From Girardinichthys multiradiatus (taxonomy: Eukaryota; Chordata; Actinopteri; Cyprinodontiformes; Goodeidae), in NCBI RefSeq assembly GCF_021462225.1, contig NC_061812.1:37869175-37933174 (forward strand): a stretch of 64,000 bases of DNA, given 5' to 3'. The notes under the pieces were generated by a model. The model searched no databases, had not been told where the DNA came from, and was given only the letters and a program-made list of their open reading frames with translations. Positions 23,601 to 34,725 of this stretch are shown piece after piece; the first letter of the stretch is position 1, and every line of letters starts with the position of its first letter. Both the position numbers and the translations under genes were made by a program.

Positions 23601-24417
23601 CTTCTGCAGCCTGTAATATTTTTTTACAGATATTTATATTTAAACTATTTATATCAATTGACTCATCTATTTCTTCCAATTTCTTTTGACTTAAATATTT
23701 AAATTTTTCCCAATCAGCCTTATTAAAGTTCCATCTTTTATATAATCCTGTATTCCTGTTATTTATTAATATTCCTGTTATGATTTTAATGGGGTAATGA
23801 TCACTGCCTACTGTTGTATCTTTGTCAATGTCCCACTCACAGTTATTGGCTAAACAATTTGATACTATTGTTAAATCAATCACAGATTCTGTACCTGTTT
23901 TTACATTAATTCTTGTTCCTTTTCCATCATTTATACATACCAAATTTTTTATTTCCATTATTTCTTCAATAACTTGTCCATTTTTATCATTACATTTTCC
24001 CCATAATGTGCTGTTAGCATTAAAATCTCCACACCAGATTACTTTTCCTTCTAAGTATCCCATTAATTCATCCATCAACTCAATTGATAATATTTTACAT
24101 GGATTATAAAAATTTATTATTTTACACTTTTCCTTTTTATTGTAAATTTCAACTACTATATATTCTAACTCTTTGCCTTTTCCTAATATCTGATATTGTA
24201 TCCCTTCTTTTATAAATATTCCACATCCTCCTCCACTTCCTTCTAGTCTATCCCTTCTGATACTATTATACCCTTTAAACACAAAATCTAGGTTTGGTTT
24301 TAACCATGTCTCCTGTATACATATAATTTCTGGTTTTTCTTCAATTCCATCTATATACCCTTTAAATTCCTGTCCATTAGCGATTAAACTTCTTGCATTC
24401 CACTGTAATATTATCAT
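20684..24417 (-). pseudogene. LINE ORF2: endonuclease, reverse transcriptase, RNase H (one frameshift)
   Basis: About 1245 codons. The N-terminal APE-type endonuclease (residues 1-220) shows ILQWNARSL, CIQETWL, GDFNANSTLW and GSDHYPI. The reverse transcriptase follows (ENYRPIALTS, FFDIEKAYD, GTPQGSIISPLLF). One base is missing in the T/A run near 22433-22440, so the frame shifts just before the catalytic LFADD, which is intact in the next phase at about 22391-22408. The second part (to 20684) has RNase H with all four acids (IYTDAS, SGELLA, CSDSSSA, NEKADRIAKKA) and a C-terminal zinc motif (CDYCGEEETIEHVILKC). Its ATG overlaps the ORF1 stop in ATGA, suggesting translation by termination and reinitiation. 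Confidence 0.92.
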
Positions 24418-25592
24418 ATGTTTCTATCAGCTGGGGTTCCTCCTTGCCTTCCATCTGTTTCCAACTTTTTATTAATGTTTTCCCAAGATCCTTCTTTAAA
24501 CCCTAAGAACTTTTCTGCTCCTCTGACTATTATTTTAATCTTTTCTGTTTTGTGTTTAGCCTGTTCAGTGCAGTTAATGACATAAGCTATGAATAATATC
24601 AGTTTTTCCACAGACATTGTAACATTTTCCTCTGATTCTACTTTTCTTTGTTGATAATCTTGAATCCTAATTTGACCTTCATCCCTTGATCTTTCTTTCT
24701 GTACATTTTTGACTGCTTCGGCATAGCTTATGTTTTTAGTCATTTTAATTTGTTGGATTTCTTTTGCTTTCTTCCTTACCTCACATCCCCCGAATGTAAC
24801 TCTATGTTGCCCTCCACAATTGCAACATTTTTCCTGCACTTCTTCCCCACAATCTTCAATTCTGTGATCTTCTCCACACTTTGGACATCTTTGTTTTCCT
24901 TTACAGACAGCTGCTATGTGACCATATCTCTGACATTTAAAACATCTTAGTGGTGGAGGAATGAAAGGCCTCACAGAAAAACTCAGATATCCTATTTTAA
25001 CATTTTGTGGCAACACCTTTTCTTCAAAATCTATTAAAATTGACAGGCTTCCTACTCTTTCACCATTTACATTTTTTGTCAGTCTTTTGAGATTTTTTAC
25101 CTTTGCACCAACAATGCTTTTTTTTAACTTGTCTATATCTTCCTCCATAGGAATGCCATAAATTACCCCCCGAATGATTTTATCTTCTCCTATAATCTTC
25201 CTCTCTGTCACTGTTTTCTTGCAAATGTTTTCCACTTGTAAAGCCTTTCTTCTTTGTTCTTCAGTTTTACACACCACCAGTATATTTCCATCTCTCAAGA
25301 CCTTCACCATTTCAACATCTCCTATCTTTTTTTTTATTTCTCTAGATAGTGAAATAGGACTCAGGTTCTCTTTTTCTTCTTCATTTTTTATCTTTAATAT
25401 TATTTTACATTCTTCCCTTCCGATTTTCCTCCTAACTACTCTCTCTTCTTCAGAACTGTTTTCTTCCAACTCTCTTTTATTCCTTTGGCTGTCTAACATT
25501 TTTCCTTCTTCTGCTTTACCTCTTCCGCGTCCTCTCCCTCTACTTACTGGCGTCCATTCATCAAAGTCCATATTATCCTCCTGTGTATCCAT
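24414..25592 (-). CDS. LINE ORF1: nucleic-acid-binding Gag-like protein
   Basis: An intact frame of 392 codons starting at ATG. It would coat LINE RNA and form the retrotransposition particle. Residues 18-26 are an RG-rich stretch, 30-60 are acidic and charged, 60-210 may hold an RRM-like fold, and three zinc knuckles follow: 217-230 (CFKCQRYGHIAAVC), 236-248 (CPKCGEDHRIEDC) and 256-270 (CCNCGGQHRVTFGGC, atypical spacing). The C-terminus is lysine- and glutamate-rich. The stop overlaps the ORF2 start by four bases. Plus-strand frames over this region are shadows. Confidence 0.93.
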   Translation of the reverse strand: MDTQEDNMDFDEWTPVSRGRGRGRGKAEEGKMLDSQRNKRELEENSSEEERVVRRKIGREECKIILKIKNEEEKENLSPISLSREIKKKIGDVEMVKVLRDGNILVVCKTEEQRRKALQVENICKKTVTERKIIGEDKIIRGVIYGIPMEEDIDKLKKSIVGAKVKNLKRLTKNVNGERVGSLSILIDFEEKVLPQNVKIGYLSFSVRPFIPPPLRCFKCQRYGHIAAVCKGKQRCPKCGEDHRIEDCGEEVQEKCCNCGGQHRVTFGGCEVRKKAKEIQQIKMTKNISYAEAVKNVQKERSRDEGQIRIQDYQQRKVESEENVTMSVEKLILFIAYVINCTEQAKHKTEKIKIIVRGAEKFLGFKEGSWENINKKLETDGRQGGTPADRNI

Positions 25593-25707
25593 TCTGAACC
25601 ATTCACATACCAGTTTATGCCTTTTACTGCCACTTCCAAAAGTAAATAATTTCTACCACTGTGGGGTTCTTAGTAGACCAACGTTTTCAGATCGAAGTTT
25701 CGCGCCT

Positions 25708-25719
25708 TGGCAGTGAGTT
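25708..25719. repeat. LINE target duplication, right copy
   Basis: TGGCAGTGAGTT, identical to 20546-20557. Confidence 0.92.
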
Positions 25720-25863
25720 GCTGGCAGCCTCCTCCTTAAATAGTCCTCTGCAGAATAATCAGGGGAATAGCAAACACCTGTCACCTCTCCTCCAGATTCC
25801 ACGCCATCTAGGGACTGAGCACAGTCAAAGCACCAACAGACACACAAAGCACAGATCCTGACA

Positions 25864-26388
25864 CAGCCTGAATAAACTGCACTCTTGTCTAAATATTCAA
25901 AATTCAGTTTTCTTTTGAATAGATCTGCTTCCTCTGACTTCATTTTCAAACATCTCAATGACAATGAAAATAACTAACTATGAGTCTGGTTCTCTTAGCA
26001 ACACTATCCACACTGAAGAGTGCAGATGTCAGGGCAACCTAGCAGCGCTTAGGTATATGGTGTACTCATTGATTGCAAAAAGATCAAATATTCTGGTTTC
26101 TGACTGGTGGGACATCAGCCAGGGCTGATGTAGCTGTTAAATTGCCCAATTCAGGTCAGTAGATGATTTCTTGATGGATTTCTAATGTCTATAGATGGAT
26201 ATAATAGTCTTGCTAGAGCACACTCTACCAATCAGGCTATAAACTGTACAGATTATAAATATGTTTAGTATTTTTATGTTAATAACTAGAAATATTGACT
26301 TTACTCTGAATGCCATACCACAGCACAAAACAATCTTACCCAGTAAGAGTTTCTTCCTCAGTTTTAGTGTGTGGCTCTGATAATCCTA
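25864..26388. other. Unassigned DNA
   Basis: Nothing recognised between the composite block and the next Tc1 element. Confidence 0.6.
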
Positions 26389-27954
26389 CAGGTCCTTCTC
26401 AAAATATTAGCATATTGTGATAAAGTTAATTATTTTCCATAATGTCATGATGAAAATTTAACATTCATATATTTTAGATTCATTGCACACTAACTGAAAT
26501 ATTTCAGGTCTTTTATTGTCTTAATACGGATGATTTTGGCATACAGCTCATGAAAACCCAAAATTCCTATCTCACAAAATTAGCATATTTCATCCGACCA
26601 ATAAAGAAAAGTGTTTTTAATACAAAAAACGTCAACCTTCAAATAATCATGTACAGTTATGCACTCAATACTTGGTCGGGAATCCTTTTGCAGAAATGAC
26701 TGCTTCAATGCGGCGTGGCATGGAGGCAATCAGCCTGTGGCACTGCTGGGGTCTTATGGAGGCCCAGGATGCTTCGATAGCGGCCTTTAGCTCATCCAGA
26801 GTGTTGGGTCTTGAGTCTCTCAATGTTCTCTTCACAATATCCCACAGATTCTCTATGGGGTTCAGGTCAGGAGAGTTGGCAGGCCAATTGAGCACAGTGA
26901 TACCATGGTCAGTAAACCATTTACCAGTGGTTTTGGCACTGTGAGCAGGTGCCAGTTCGTGCTGAAAAATGAAATCTTCATCTCCATAAAGCTTTTCAGC
27001 AGATGGAAGCATGAAGTGCTCCAAAATCTCCTGATAGCTAGCTGCATTGACCCTGCCCTTGATAAAACACAGTGGACCAACACCAGCAGCTGACACGGCA
27101 CCCCAGACCATCACTGACTGTGGGTACTTGACACTGGACTTCTGGCATTTTGGCATTTCCTTCTCCCCAGTCTTCCTCCAGACTCTGGCACCTTGATTTC
27201 CGAATGACATGCAGAATTTGCTTTCATCCGAAAAAAGTACTTTGGACCACTGAGCAACAGTCCAGTGCTGCTTCTCTGTAGCCCAGGTCTGGGGAATGCG
27301 GCACCTGTAGCCCATTTCCTGCACACGCCTGTGCACGGTGGCTCTGGATGTTTCTACTCCAGACTCAGCCCACTGCTTCCGCAGGTCCCCCAAGGTCTGG
27401 AATCGGCCCTTCTCCACAATCTTCTTCAGGGTCCGGTCACCTCTTCTCATTGTGCAGCGTTTTCTGCCACACTTTTTCCTTCCCACAGACTTCCAACTGA
27501 TGTGCCTTGATACAGCACTCTGGGAACAGCCTATTCGTTCAGAAATTTCTTTCTGTCTTACCCTCTTTGCTTGAGGGTGTCAATAGTGGCCTTCTGGACA
27601 GCAGTCAGGTCGGCAGTCTTACCCATGATTGGGGTTTTGAGTGATGAACCAGGCTGGGAGTTTTAAAGGCCTCAGGAATCTTTTGCAGGTGTTTAGAGTT
27701 AACTCGTTGATTCAGATGATTAGGTTCATAGCTCATTTAGAGACCCTTTTAATGATATGCTAATTTTGTGAGATAGGAATTTTGGGTTTTCATGAGCTGT
27801 ATGCCACAATCATCCGTATTAAGACAATAAAATACCTGAAATATTTCAGTTAGTGTGCAATGAATCTAAAATATATGAATGTTAAATTTTCATCATGACA
27901 TTATGGAAAATAATGAACTTTATCACAATATGCTAATATTTTGAGAAGGACCTG
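26389..27954 (-). mobile_element. Tc1-like IR/DR transposon, copy B, full length
   Basis: 1566 bp, flanked by TA (26387-26388, 27955-27956). Terminal inverted repeats are about 200 bp (26389-26590 and 27754-27954), each with an outer CAGGTCCTTCTCAAAATATT block and an inner TCTCACAAAATTAGCATAT block, the IR/DR structure of the group that includes Sleeping Beauty-type elements. Same family as copy A at 8442-9505, with near-identical shared sequence. Confidence 0.95.
26665..27626 (-). pseudogene. Tc1 transposase with D-to-E active-site change
   Basis: The natural ATG is at 27626-27624 (MGKTADLTAVQKATIDTL). A frameshift near 27560 breaks the first helix-turn-helix. Downstream the frame is open to TGA at 26665. 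It contains the rest of the paired-like DNA-binding domain (EISERIGCSQSAVSRHIS; GRKRCTMRRGDRTLKK) and the catalytic domain: LFSDESKF, then FQHELAPAH where copy A has FQHD (codon 26956-26958, GAC to GAA), then DLNPIENLW. About 42 bp are deleted near 27285-27292 relative to copy A, removing 14 residues between the two domains. The frameshift, the deletion and the Asp-to-Glu change each predict loss or severe reduction of activity. Confidence 0.92.
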
Positions 27955-29884
27955 TATTTCCTGGACTGGTTCTTCCTCTTCCTTTCTGATACATTTGTTT
28001 GTACAGCTAACAGGTAAATAGCTTACTTGATGGAGGCAATCTACATCATCAGAACAGAGCCAGGACTGATGGAAAATGATTTGGCAATTAAAGCAAACAT
28101 TTGCACAACCTTGACCAGACAAGGGATACATACCGTTAAACCTTTATTGTTTACAATGAAGTCACTGAAGTCAATGAAGTATCTTAACACAGAAATTGGC
28201 AGAAATTACCATAAAGAGTTAAAACATACAGATATTTGATGAAAATATTTTGCTGTTTGCTAGTTTTACCAGTATCATGACAATAAGCAAATAGCTACAC
28301 TGAGCAATTTAGAGAAAAACTTTTCCTAATTAACTAATAAATACTGAATAACTAAACATAGCAGAAACAGAGGCAGTTGAAGAAATAGGTCAGCTGACCA
28401 ACAAAAGCGAGCCGACTTCCACTTACACAGGCAGATGACCTGCCTGCAGCAGTATGTTGCACTCAAACCTTTCCCAGGGAGCAGAGAGAATAGAGCCTTA
28501 CTTTGTGGCTGAATCCAACACTAATTATAGACTGAAATAGCTTCTGTAACAGGTTTATTGTCTGTGGGTAATTTGTGTGGTTGTGTACTTACAGTTAAGT
28601 ACAATATGTCCCCACATATCAGAGCAATAGTTTTGATCTGGCTTTGAAGAAAAAAATTATAATTTAATCTGAGTTTAAAAAATGATCAGCAACAACTTCC
28701 TGAATAATAAAGTTGCACAAATCTAAAAAGTCTAACATCACGTCTGCCCCACAGTTAAAAATAATGACGGATGTTAGAGAAAAAAAGATAAATTTGTGCA
28801 ACTGAGAACAACTAAACTCTGTTGCTGGTGACCTGCATATAAAGAAAAAAGGGAGGAAAACTGTTCTCTTGTGGCTTTATAATATATGGATACTTCTGTT
28901 ATGGTTTCATTTGGTCGGGTAAAGGGAATGGCACTTGTGCATTATCTGTTTGCGTAAAGAGACTAAAGCTAACTAATTCCCAAAGTACCTCAAGGAGTAG
29001 GCAAAAATGCCATTCACTTTGAGAAAACGGTGAGATTGTTCAAAAGAGACAAGAATATTACTCGCACACAAGACGTTTTGTTGCATTTTGGAAAAACCTC
29101 TGACAGGACAGGGAAATTAAAGCTCATGCTAGCAGAGTCTATTGCTAATCAGAGAAAATGCATTAACAAAAAGTAACAATTTCTTTTAAAATCATTGTTA
29201 TTCAGTTTTTTCAAGATGAAGAAACATTAGCTAAGCTGTGAACAAACAATCAACCCTTATAGCAAATAAGATTTTAGATTAGACATTGTTTGATCATGTA
29301 AAGGAGGTTTGTGGGAGCTCATAGTTTCTAACATTAAAATGAATTTCTGACCTGTAGTAGATAACTAACATGGTGTCTTTAATGAGTAAAAATCCAGATT
29401 AGTTGGTTTTGGAGACTAGCTAATGGCTCTAGTTGAAGAAGGGCCAGGAACAAAGCAGACTTCTTGAAGGAACTTTGAAAAACATCATAGTAGTTTAAGG
29501 GAATGCTCCATTATTAACCGTAAAACCATTGGACATTTATTAATACAGAAGACAAAAATGATTTTATACAGTAATTGGAAGTGGGAGGTGGTGCACCAGC
29601 AATGTCCTCCATGAGTGAAATGTGCACTGAAAACAGAACGTGAAAAAAAATAGCATTCACATGAACAGCTATAATAATTTTGCTTTTAACGCCACTTTAC
29701 TCTTGTCAGACTGTGTGCCATCCATAAAATGTGTCACATATAAATCACTTTTGGATTATGCTAAGTTTGCATTTTGAATTGTCTGTTTATGTTGTGCACT
29801 GTTTGATGGTATGTTGGTTTTTTGTTTGTTGGTTATATCAGACCTGGGGACTACAAATGTAATGTAGCCTTTTGGCTAATTCTG
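27955..29884. other. Unassigned AT-rich DNA
   Basis: No gene or clear repeat. Open frames are under 80 codons and without domains. Confidence 0.55.
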
Positions 29885-30890
29885 CCAAATTCAATTCAGT
29901 TCCATTCAGTTTTGTTTATATAGCACCAATTCACAACACGTCATCTGGAGGCACTTCACAAAGTCAATTCAATCGAATTATACAGATTATAAGTAAGGTA
30001 CATACATCCCATTTAATCCTAAGGATCGAACAGTGCAGTCAGATTCAGTTATTTATTCAAATTGGTAAAAAAGTTTTTCTGTCTAAGGAAACCCAGCAGA
30101 TTGCATTGAGTCAGTGACTTGCAGCTTTCCCTCCTCCTGGATGAGCATGTAGAGACAGTGGACAGTCACTGGCGTTGACTTTGCAGCAATCCCTCATACT
30201 GAGCATGCATGTAGTGACAGTGGACAGGAGTACTTTCTATGGGAAGGAAAAGTAAATGTTAATGGATGTAGCTCCTTTTGTGGTTTTATCTAGGAAGAAA
30301 AAACAAATAAACTCTCACCAGTTTTCAAGTTTAGAGTATGAGAGAGAGCACTTACAGTTAGTCACAGTCAGTCACTAGCTATGTCTAGGAGAGACAGGGT
30401 TAAACACTGAAAGACAGGGTCAAGTGTATCATCGGTAGAAGGTGAGCATTAAGTTGTTGGCATCAGAAGCTTGGACGATGCCCCCCTCCAGGAAGGTGTC
30501 ACAGGTAGACACAGAGTCAGGCCAGTTGTAGCTTCTAGGAAGAGAAAAGAGAGAGAACATAAAGTTAAAAGCTGAAATAACAGCAAATAATGCAAAATTG
30601 GAGAGTAGTATGAGAATGTAGCAGAGAGAGTGAGAGGGGTCATTTTGTCCTCCAGCAGCCTAAACCTATAGCAGCATAACTACAGAGATCAGGATAACCT
30701 AAGCCACTCTATCAGCTTTATAAAAAAGGAAAGTTTTAAGCCTAGCCTTAAAAGTAGACATGGTGTCTGCCTAAAACTGGGAGCTGGTTCCACAGGAAAG
30801 GAGCCTGATAACTAAAGAATCTGCCTCCCATTCTACGTCTAGAGACTCTAGGAACCACCAGTAAACCTGGAGTCTGAGAACGAAGTGCTT
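29885..30890 (-). mobile_element. L2-type LINE 3' end
   Basis: Starts with a tail-like TCAATTCAGTTCCATTCAGT and TTTATATAGCACCAATTCAC, then runs through 3' untranslated text shared with 56755-57360 (reverse orientation of 61066-61910), for example GAAGGTGAGCATTAAGTTGT and TTTTAAGCCTAGCCTTAAAA. The 5' end is cut just inside the end of the reverse transcriptase coding region (CTAGGAACCACCAGTAAACC). No functional coding remains. Confidence 0.82.
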
Positions 30891-32724
30891 ATTTTATTTA
30901 CATTAATATCGTCATCAATATGCACAGCCTATTTTAATCAGTAACATTGACTGGAAACACTTTACATACTCCAATCTCAGTATCTGTTTCATACAAAAAG
31001 ATTGTTGCTCCATTTCATGAAGTTACTGTCCAATGCAAACTTGACAGCAGTTTAAAGGTTTGTAAAGCAGCATTTGCATAAACCACTTGGTTGCATCATC
31101 CAAAAGTGTTTTTGGGAATTGCTTGTGCTGTATTTGGATCATTTTAGGCTTGTCTACTATTGTCATTAAATACTTTTCATATTGGTTTAATCGTTTGTAT
31201 TAAATTTCTCAGTTTTTTCTTGTGTTCCTTTCTCTGTGCATTTTGGTTTAGACTCTTTAGAGTTCTTATTGTTGTATTAGTCCTTAGCTTTGGTTAGTTA
31301 GAGCCTTTATGTTTCCAATCAGCTTGTCATCCTCCTGTAGTCATCCTTTGCTCAGGCCCCTGCTTCTGTTGATTCACCTGGTTTCCACGTCACTTATCAC
31401 TCCTCCCCAGTACCTAAGCTCTCTGGTTTTACTGTTCATTGCTGGATTCTGCTGCTCTCACCCTGGTTCCACGTTTTCTATAAATTCCTCAGTTTCTTTA
31501 AATTTTAACCTCTATTCATCCATGCATTTGCCTCTTTCCTGCTGTCATTAGGCTAATCAACAAACTACAAACTACAAACATGACACGATGACGTTGTTTA
31601 GATTGGAGTTGTTTTAAGATGGCTGAAGTCCAGGATGTTCTTGGCCCATCTTGGACTAGCCATATGTTTCCGCATCCAGGGCTAACTTTTTTGGATTTAT
31701 ACTGAATGAACCCACCAAGAGGGTTACCTGTTGCAGGTAACTGTTTAACCTTTTAAAAGAACTTAATTTAAAACAATTTTTATATCCCTTTATATAAAAA
31801 CTGTAAAAATTTCATTTTTTCATTTCAAACTACAAGTAATTAGTTTAAAGTACACCTGTTTGATTAATTAGTGAACCCGCATAAACTTTGCTTCCTATTT
31901 AGTAAGATGTAGGAGTCTTCCACTTAAAAGAGTCCCTTTGGTCTGATTGGGTGAGCCAGGAGAACCTGGGAGAAGCAGTTTCATGCAGAGGTTTAAGTAG
32001 TTAAAAGTTTCATATTGGGAAAACAGGACTTTGATAGAACAAGAAGCCAGTCATATGGGATTACTAGACTATATACAGTATTTAGCAGTGTGGAAAATAT
32101 GACTGCATATAATAAGTCTAAAAACTTTCTGCATGAGATTTAGAAAGAAAAAAGTGCAGCTATGGTAAAGCATTGCATAAAACCATACCTACCTACCAGA
32201 TGCACTCAGATGACAGACGTCCTTTTAACATCTCCACAAACATGCTCCTAAGCCATATATGTCCACTGTGACAGCCGCGCGTGAATATTTTATGTGCTGC
32301 TATTTTCAAAAGCATTAACATTTATTTGTCTCTAAAATGCACCTTAACCAGAGACATTCACATGTGCATTGGTGCCATCGTGAAACAAAACACTTTCCAT
32401 TAGCACCCTGTCTTCTCACGTTTTTTGTTTTTTTCATGTGACGATGGAAACAAAGTGGTTCGGTTCAGTGAGCAGTCAGTAAAGCGTGAGCTGCTCTGTG
32501 GGCTGGGAGAACCCACTTGGTAGTTGCGAGAAGGATCGTCTGCTCCTTTCCACTGCGCTGTGCTGCGTTCGCTGTCCTCAGCAGGAAGCAGCTTCGCTGA
32601 ATTCCTTCACACGGACATCAAAACTGCAGATCTCCATTGGGTTTTTACTGCAATTTAAATAGGCACTGAGTGTGAGTGTGTGGTTTGGTGGGTGTGCTTG
32701 TACACTAATATGTGAGGACAGAAT
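30891..32724. other. Unassigned DNA
   Basis: No recognisable gene or mobile element; small frames only. A CpG-richer patch lies around 32510-32580 but without a supported exon. Confidence 0.5.
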
Positions 32725-33210
32725 AAAGTGCTCAGCAAAAGTATTCATATCTCTTGACTTGTTCATTTAGAAGCAGTTTTCTAAATGTATTACAGGTAAA
32801 AGTCTAAAAAGAGTCCATTTGTATTCAGTCTGAGCCAATTATGAACCATTATGTTTCCATGCTTCCTGCCATCAGCTTAGAAAAGTAGCATGAAGCCAAC
32901 ACCACCCTCTTTTACCATAAGGATGGTGTGCTGTGGGAAATGTACAGTGCCTCATCTGACCAGAGCACCTTCTTCTACATGTTTGCTGTGTCCGCTTCAA
33001 TGAAAATGGAACTTCTAATGTTTATTTTGTCTCGCCACTCCTCCAGCAGGGTCAGATTTAAAGAGAGTACAACTAAATTTTCAAAAGATCCTACTTGATC
33101 TGCAGATCTCTGCAGCTCCTCCAGAGTTCCTATTAGACTCTTTGCTGATTTTCTGATTAATGCCCAGTCTGTAGAATGTAGATTAGAGAAAAAAATCTTT
33201 GGCGACTGAT
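32725..33210 (-). mobile_element. Tc1-like transposon fragment
   Basis: Starts near AGCAAAAGTATTCATATCTC (end-like) and contains CTCATCTGACCAGAGCACCT, TCTACATGTTTGCTGTGTCC and GATCTCTGCAGCTCCTCCAG, the reverse complement of a fish Tc1 transposase gene. Same family as 2427-3805 and 39330-40460. No open frame remains. Confidence 0.7.
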
Positions 33211-33439
33211 TTCAAGTGAGCCAAAAAAAAAAAAGAAAGACTAAAAACAACTAGGATTCACAGTTTTAAACTATTATTCTCTCCATCTAATTGAACTATG
33301 CTTATAGGAAATACATGTTAGAGCACAGAGAATTTGTAGATATCTTTGAGGGATGCTAAAGTTTTATTAAACTGTATTTCAGGGATAAATGTTCTGGGAG
33401 TTCCACTGAGGACCGGAAGTCCTGTTTGGGAAAAGATCT

Positions 33440-34725
33440 TCCTGCCATCTTCAAGTGAAAGGACCAGGTATCAAATAAATAGACAGAATACCAAAGAAAA
33501 AGAAGGCATACACTTCCTCCAGCTCCTCCTGGGGGGGCCCAATGCGTTCCCAGGCCAGCTGAGAGACATAGTCCCTCCAGTGTGTCCTGGGCCATCCCCT
33601 GGGCCTCCACCCGGTGGGACGTGCCTGGAACACCTCCAGAAGAAGGTGTCCAGAAGGCATCCAGTATAGATGCCCGAGCCACCCCAACTAGCTCTTCTCG
33701 ATGTGGAGGACCAGCAGCTCTATTCCAAGCTCTTTCGAGATGGCCGAGCTCCTCACCCTATCCCTAAGGACCCACCCAACGGAGGAAGCTCATCTCAGCC
33801 CCTTGTATCCGGGATCTCGTTCTTTTGGTCATGGCCCAATGTTCATGGCCATAGGTGAGGGTAGGAACGTAGACCGACCAGTAAATCAAGAGTTTTGCTT
33901 TTTGGCTCAGCTCTCTCTTTACCACAACGGACCGGTACAGGATCCCCATTACTGCGGCAGCCGCACCGATCCATCTGTCGATCTCCTGCTCCACTCTCCC
34001 CTCACTCGTGAACAAGACCCCAAGATACTTGAACTCCTCCACTTGAGGCAGGAACTCCCCTCCAACCTGAAGAGGACAAGCCACCCTTTTCCTGTCGAGA
34101 ACCATGGCCTCAGACTTGGAGGAGCTGATCTTCGTCCCACCCGCTTCACACTTGGCTGCGAACTGCCCCAGTGCATGCTGTCTGTCTTGGCTAGAGGGGG
34201 CCAGCAGGACCACGGCCGGACTCTCTCCAGCCTCTCTCGAGGAAATGGGTTCCAGAGCCCATGTTGTGTGTGGAGGTGAGCCCGACTATTTCTAGTCAAC
34301 ATCTCCTGACCTCCCGCTCAAGCTCAGGCTCCTTCCCCCCCAGCGAAGTGATATTCCACATCCCTACAGCCAACCTAAGCATCCAGAGATCAGGCCGCCA
34401 AGATCATCACCTTCGTCCGCTCGATCCTCTTTGCACCGGTCCCTCATGGTTCCCCCTGCAAGTGGTACTTGTTCAGGCTTGGCCCAGCCGGGTCCTGCGA
34501 GGAGCAATCCGGCCACCAGGCGCTCTCCGAAGAGTCCCGACCCCAGGCCTGGCTCCAGGGTGGTCGACCCACCCTGGGAGGCCCCACCCCCTGGCTCCTT
34601 TATTAGGGGGCCCTTTATTAGAGGCCATCTGGTCTCTGTACAAGCGGAGCAGGAGTTTGGTCCATATTGCTGGCACTAAGTCGGTGAAAAGACCAACGGG
34701 CGACCGCCCTGGAGCCTGTCACGTG
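33440..34725 (-). mobile_element. RTE-type LINE with large internal deletion
   Basis: On the minus strand the start of an endonuclease region (GMWNITSLGGKEPELEREV, about 34350-34290; with THNMGSGTHFLERGW) runs directly, near 34220, into the C-terminal half of the reverse transcriptase polyprotein (SSQDRQHALGQFAAKCEA; EEFKYLGVLFTSEGR; VYVPTLTYGHEHWAM). The rest of endonuclease and most of the reverse transcriptase are missing. The frame at 33764-34213 is a relic of the C-terminal part, and a frameshift after VGP breaks the rest. It is GC-richer than its surroundings. The left end is approximate. Family naming (RTE/Expander-like) is tentative. Confidence 0.72.

Larger units (their letters stand above)
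20558..25707 (-). mobile_element. Full-length I-clade non-LTR retrotransposon
   Basis: A 5150-bp LINE on the minus strand between 12-bp target duplications, so full length. It has a 115-bp 5' leader (starting AAGGCGCGAAACTTCGATCT), ORF1 with three zinc knuckles, ORF2 with endonuclease, reverse transcriptase, RNase H and a C-terminal zinc motif, a 3' untranslated region of about 110 bp containing CCAGTTGGTGGCGGTAATGC, and an (AGA)n tail at 20558-20575. RNase H plus ORF1 knuckles points to the I/Nimb group known from fish. It inserted into the older LTR-like repeat. A single frameshift in ORF2 is the only coding defect I see, so the copy is young. Confidence 0.93.
12696..25863 (-). mobile_element. 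Older LTR-like repeat split by two nested insertions
   Basis: Three pieces, 12696-12794, 20058-20557 and 25720-25863 (about 0.74 kb together), read continuously once the retrovirus (12795-20052) and the LINE (20558-25707) and their target duplications are removed. The joined repeat starts TGTCATATTGAG and ends AGATCCTGACA, like the solo LTR at 53926-54859, and contains GACCCACATGCAG near its start and a TTTAAGGAGGAGG promoter-like motif on the minus strand. I found no clean target duplication around it, so its class (solo LTR) is inferred. Confidence 0.6.

Noticed and set aside
25174..25716. Plus-strand 180-codon frame
   Set aside because: It is antisense to the LINE ORF1, which has zinc knuckles and a proper start; low-complexity Ser/Phe/Leu-rich shadow.
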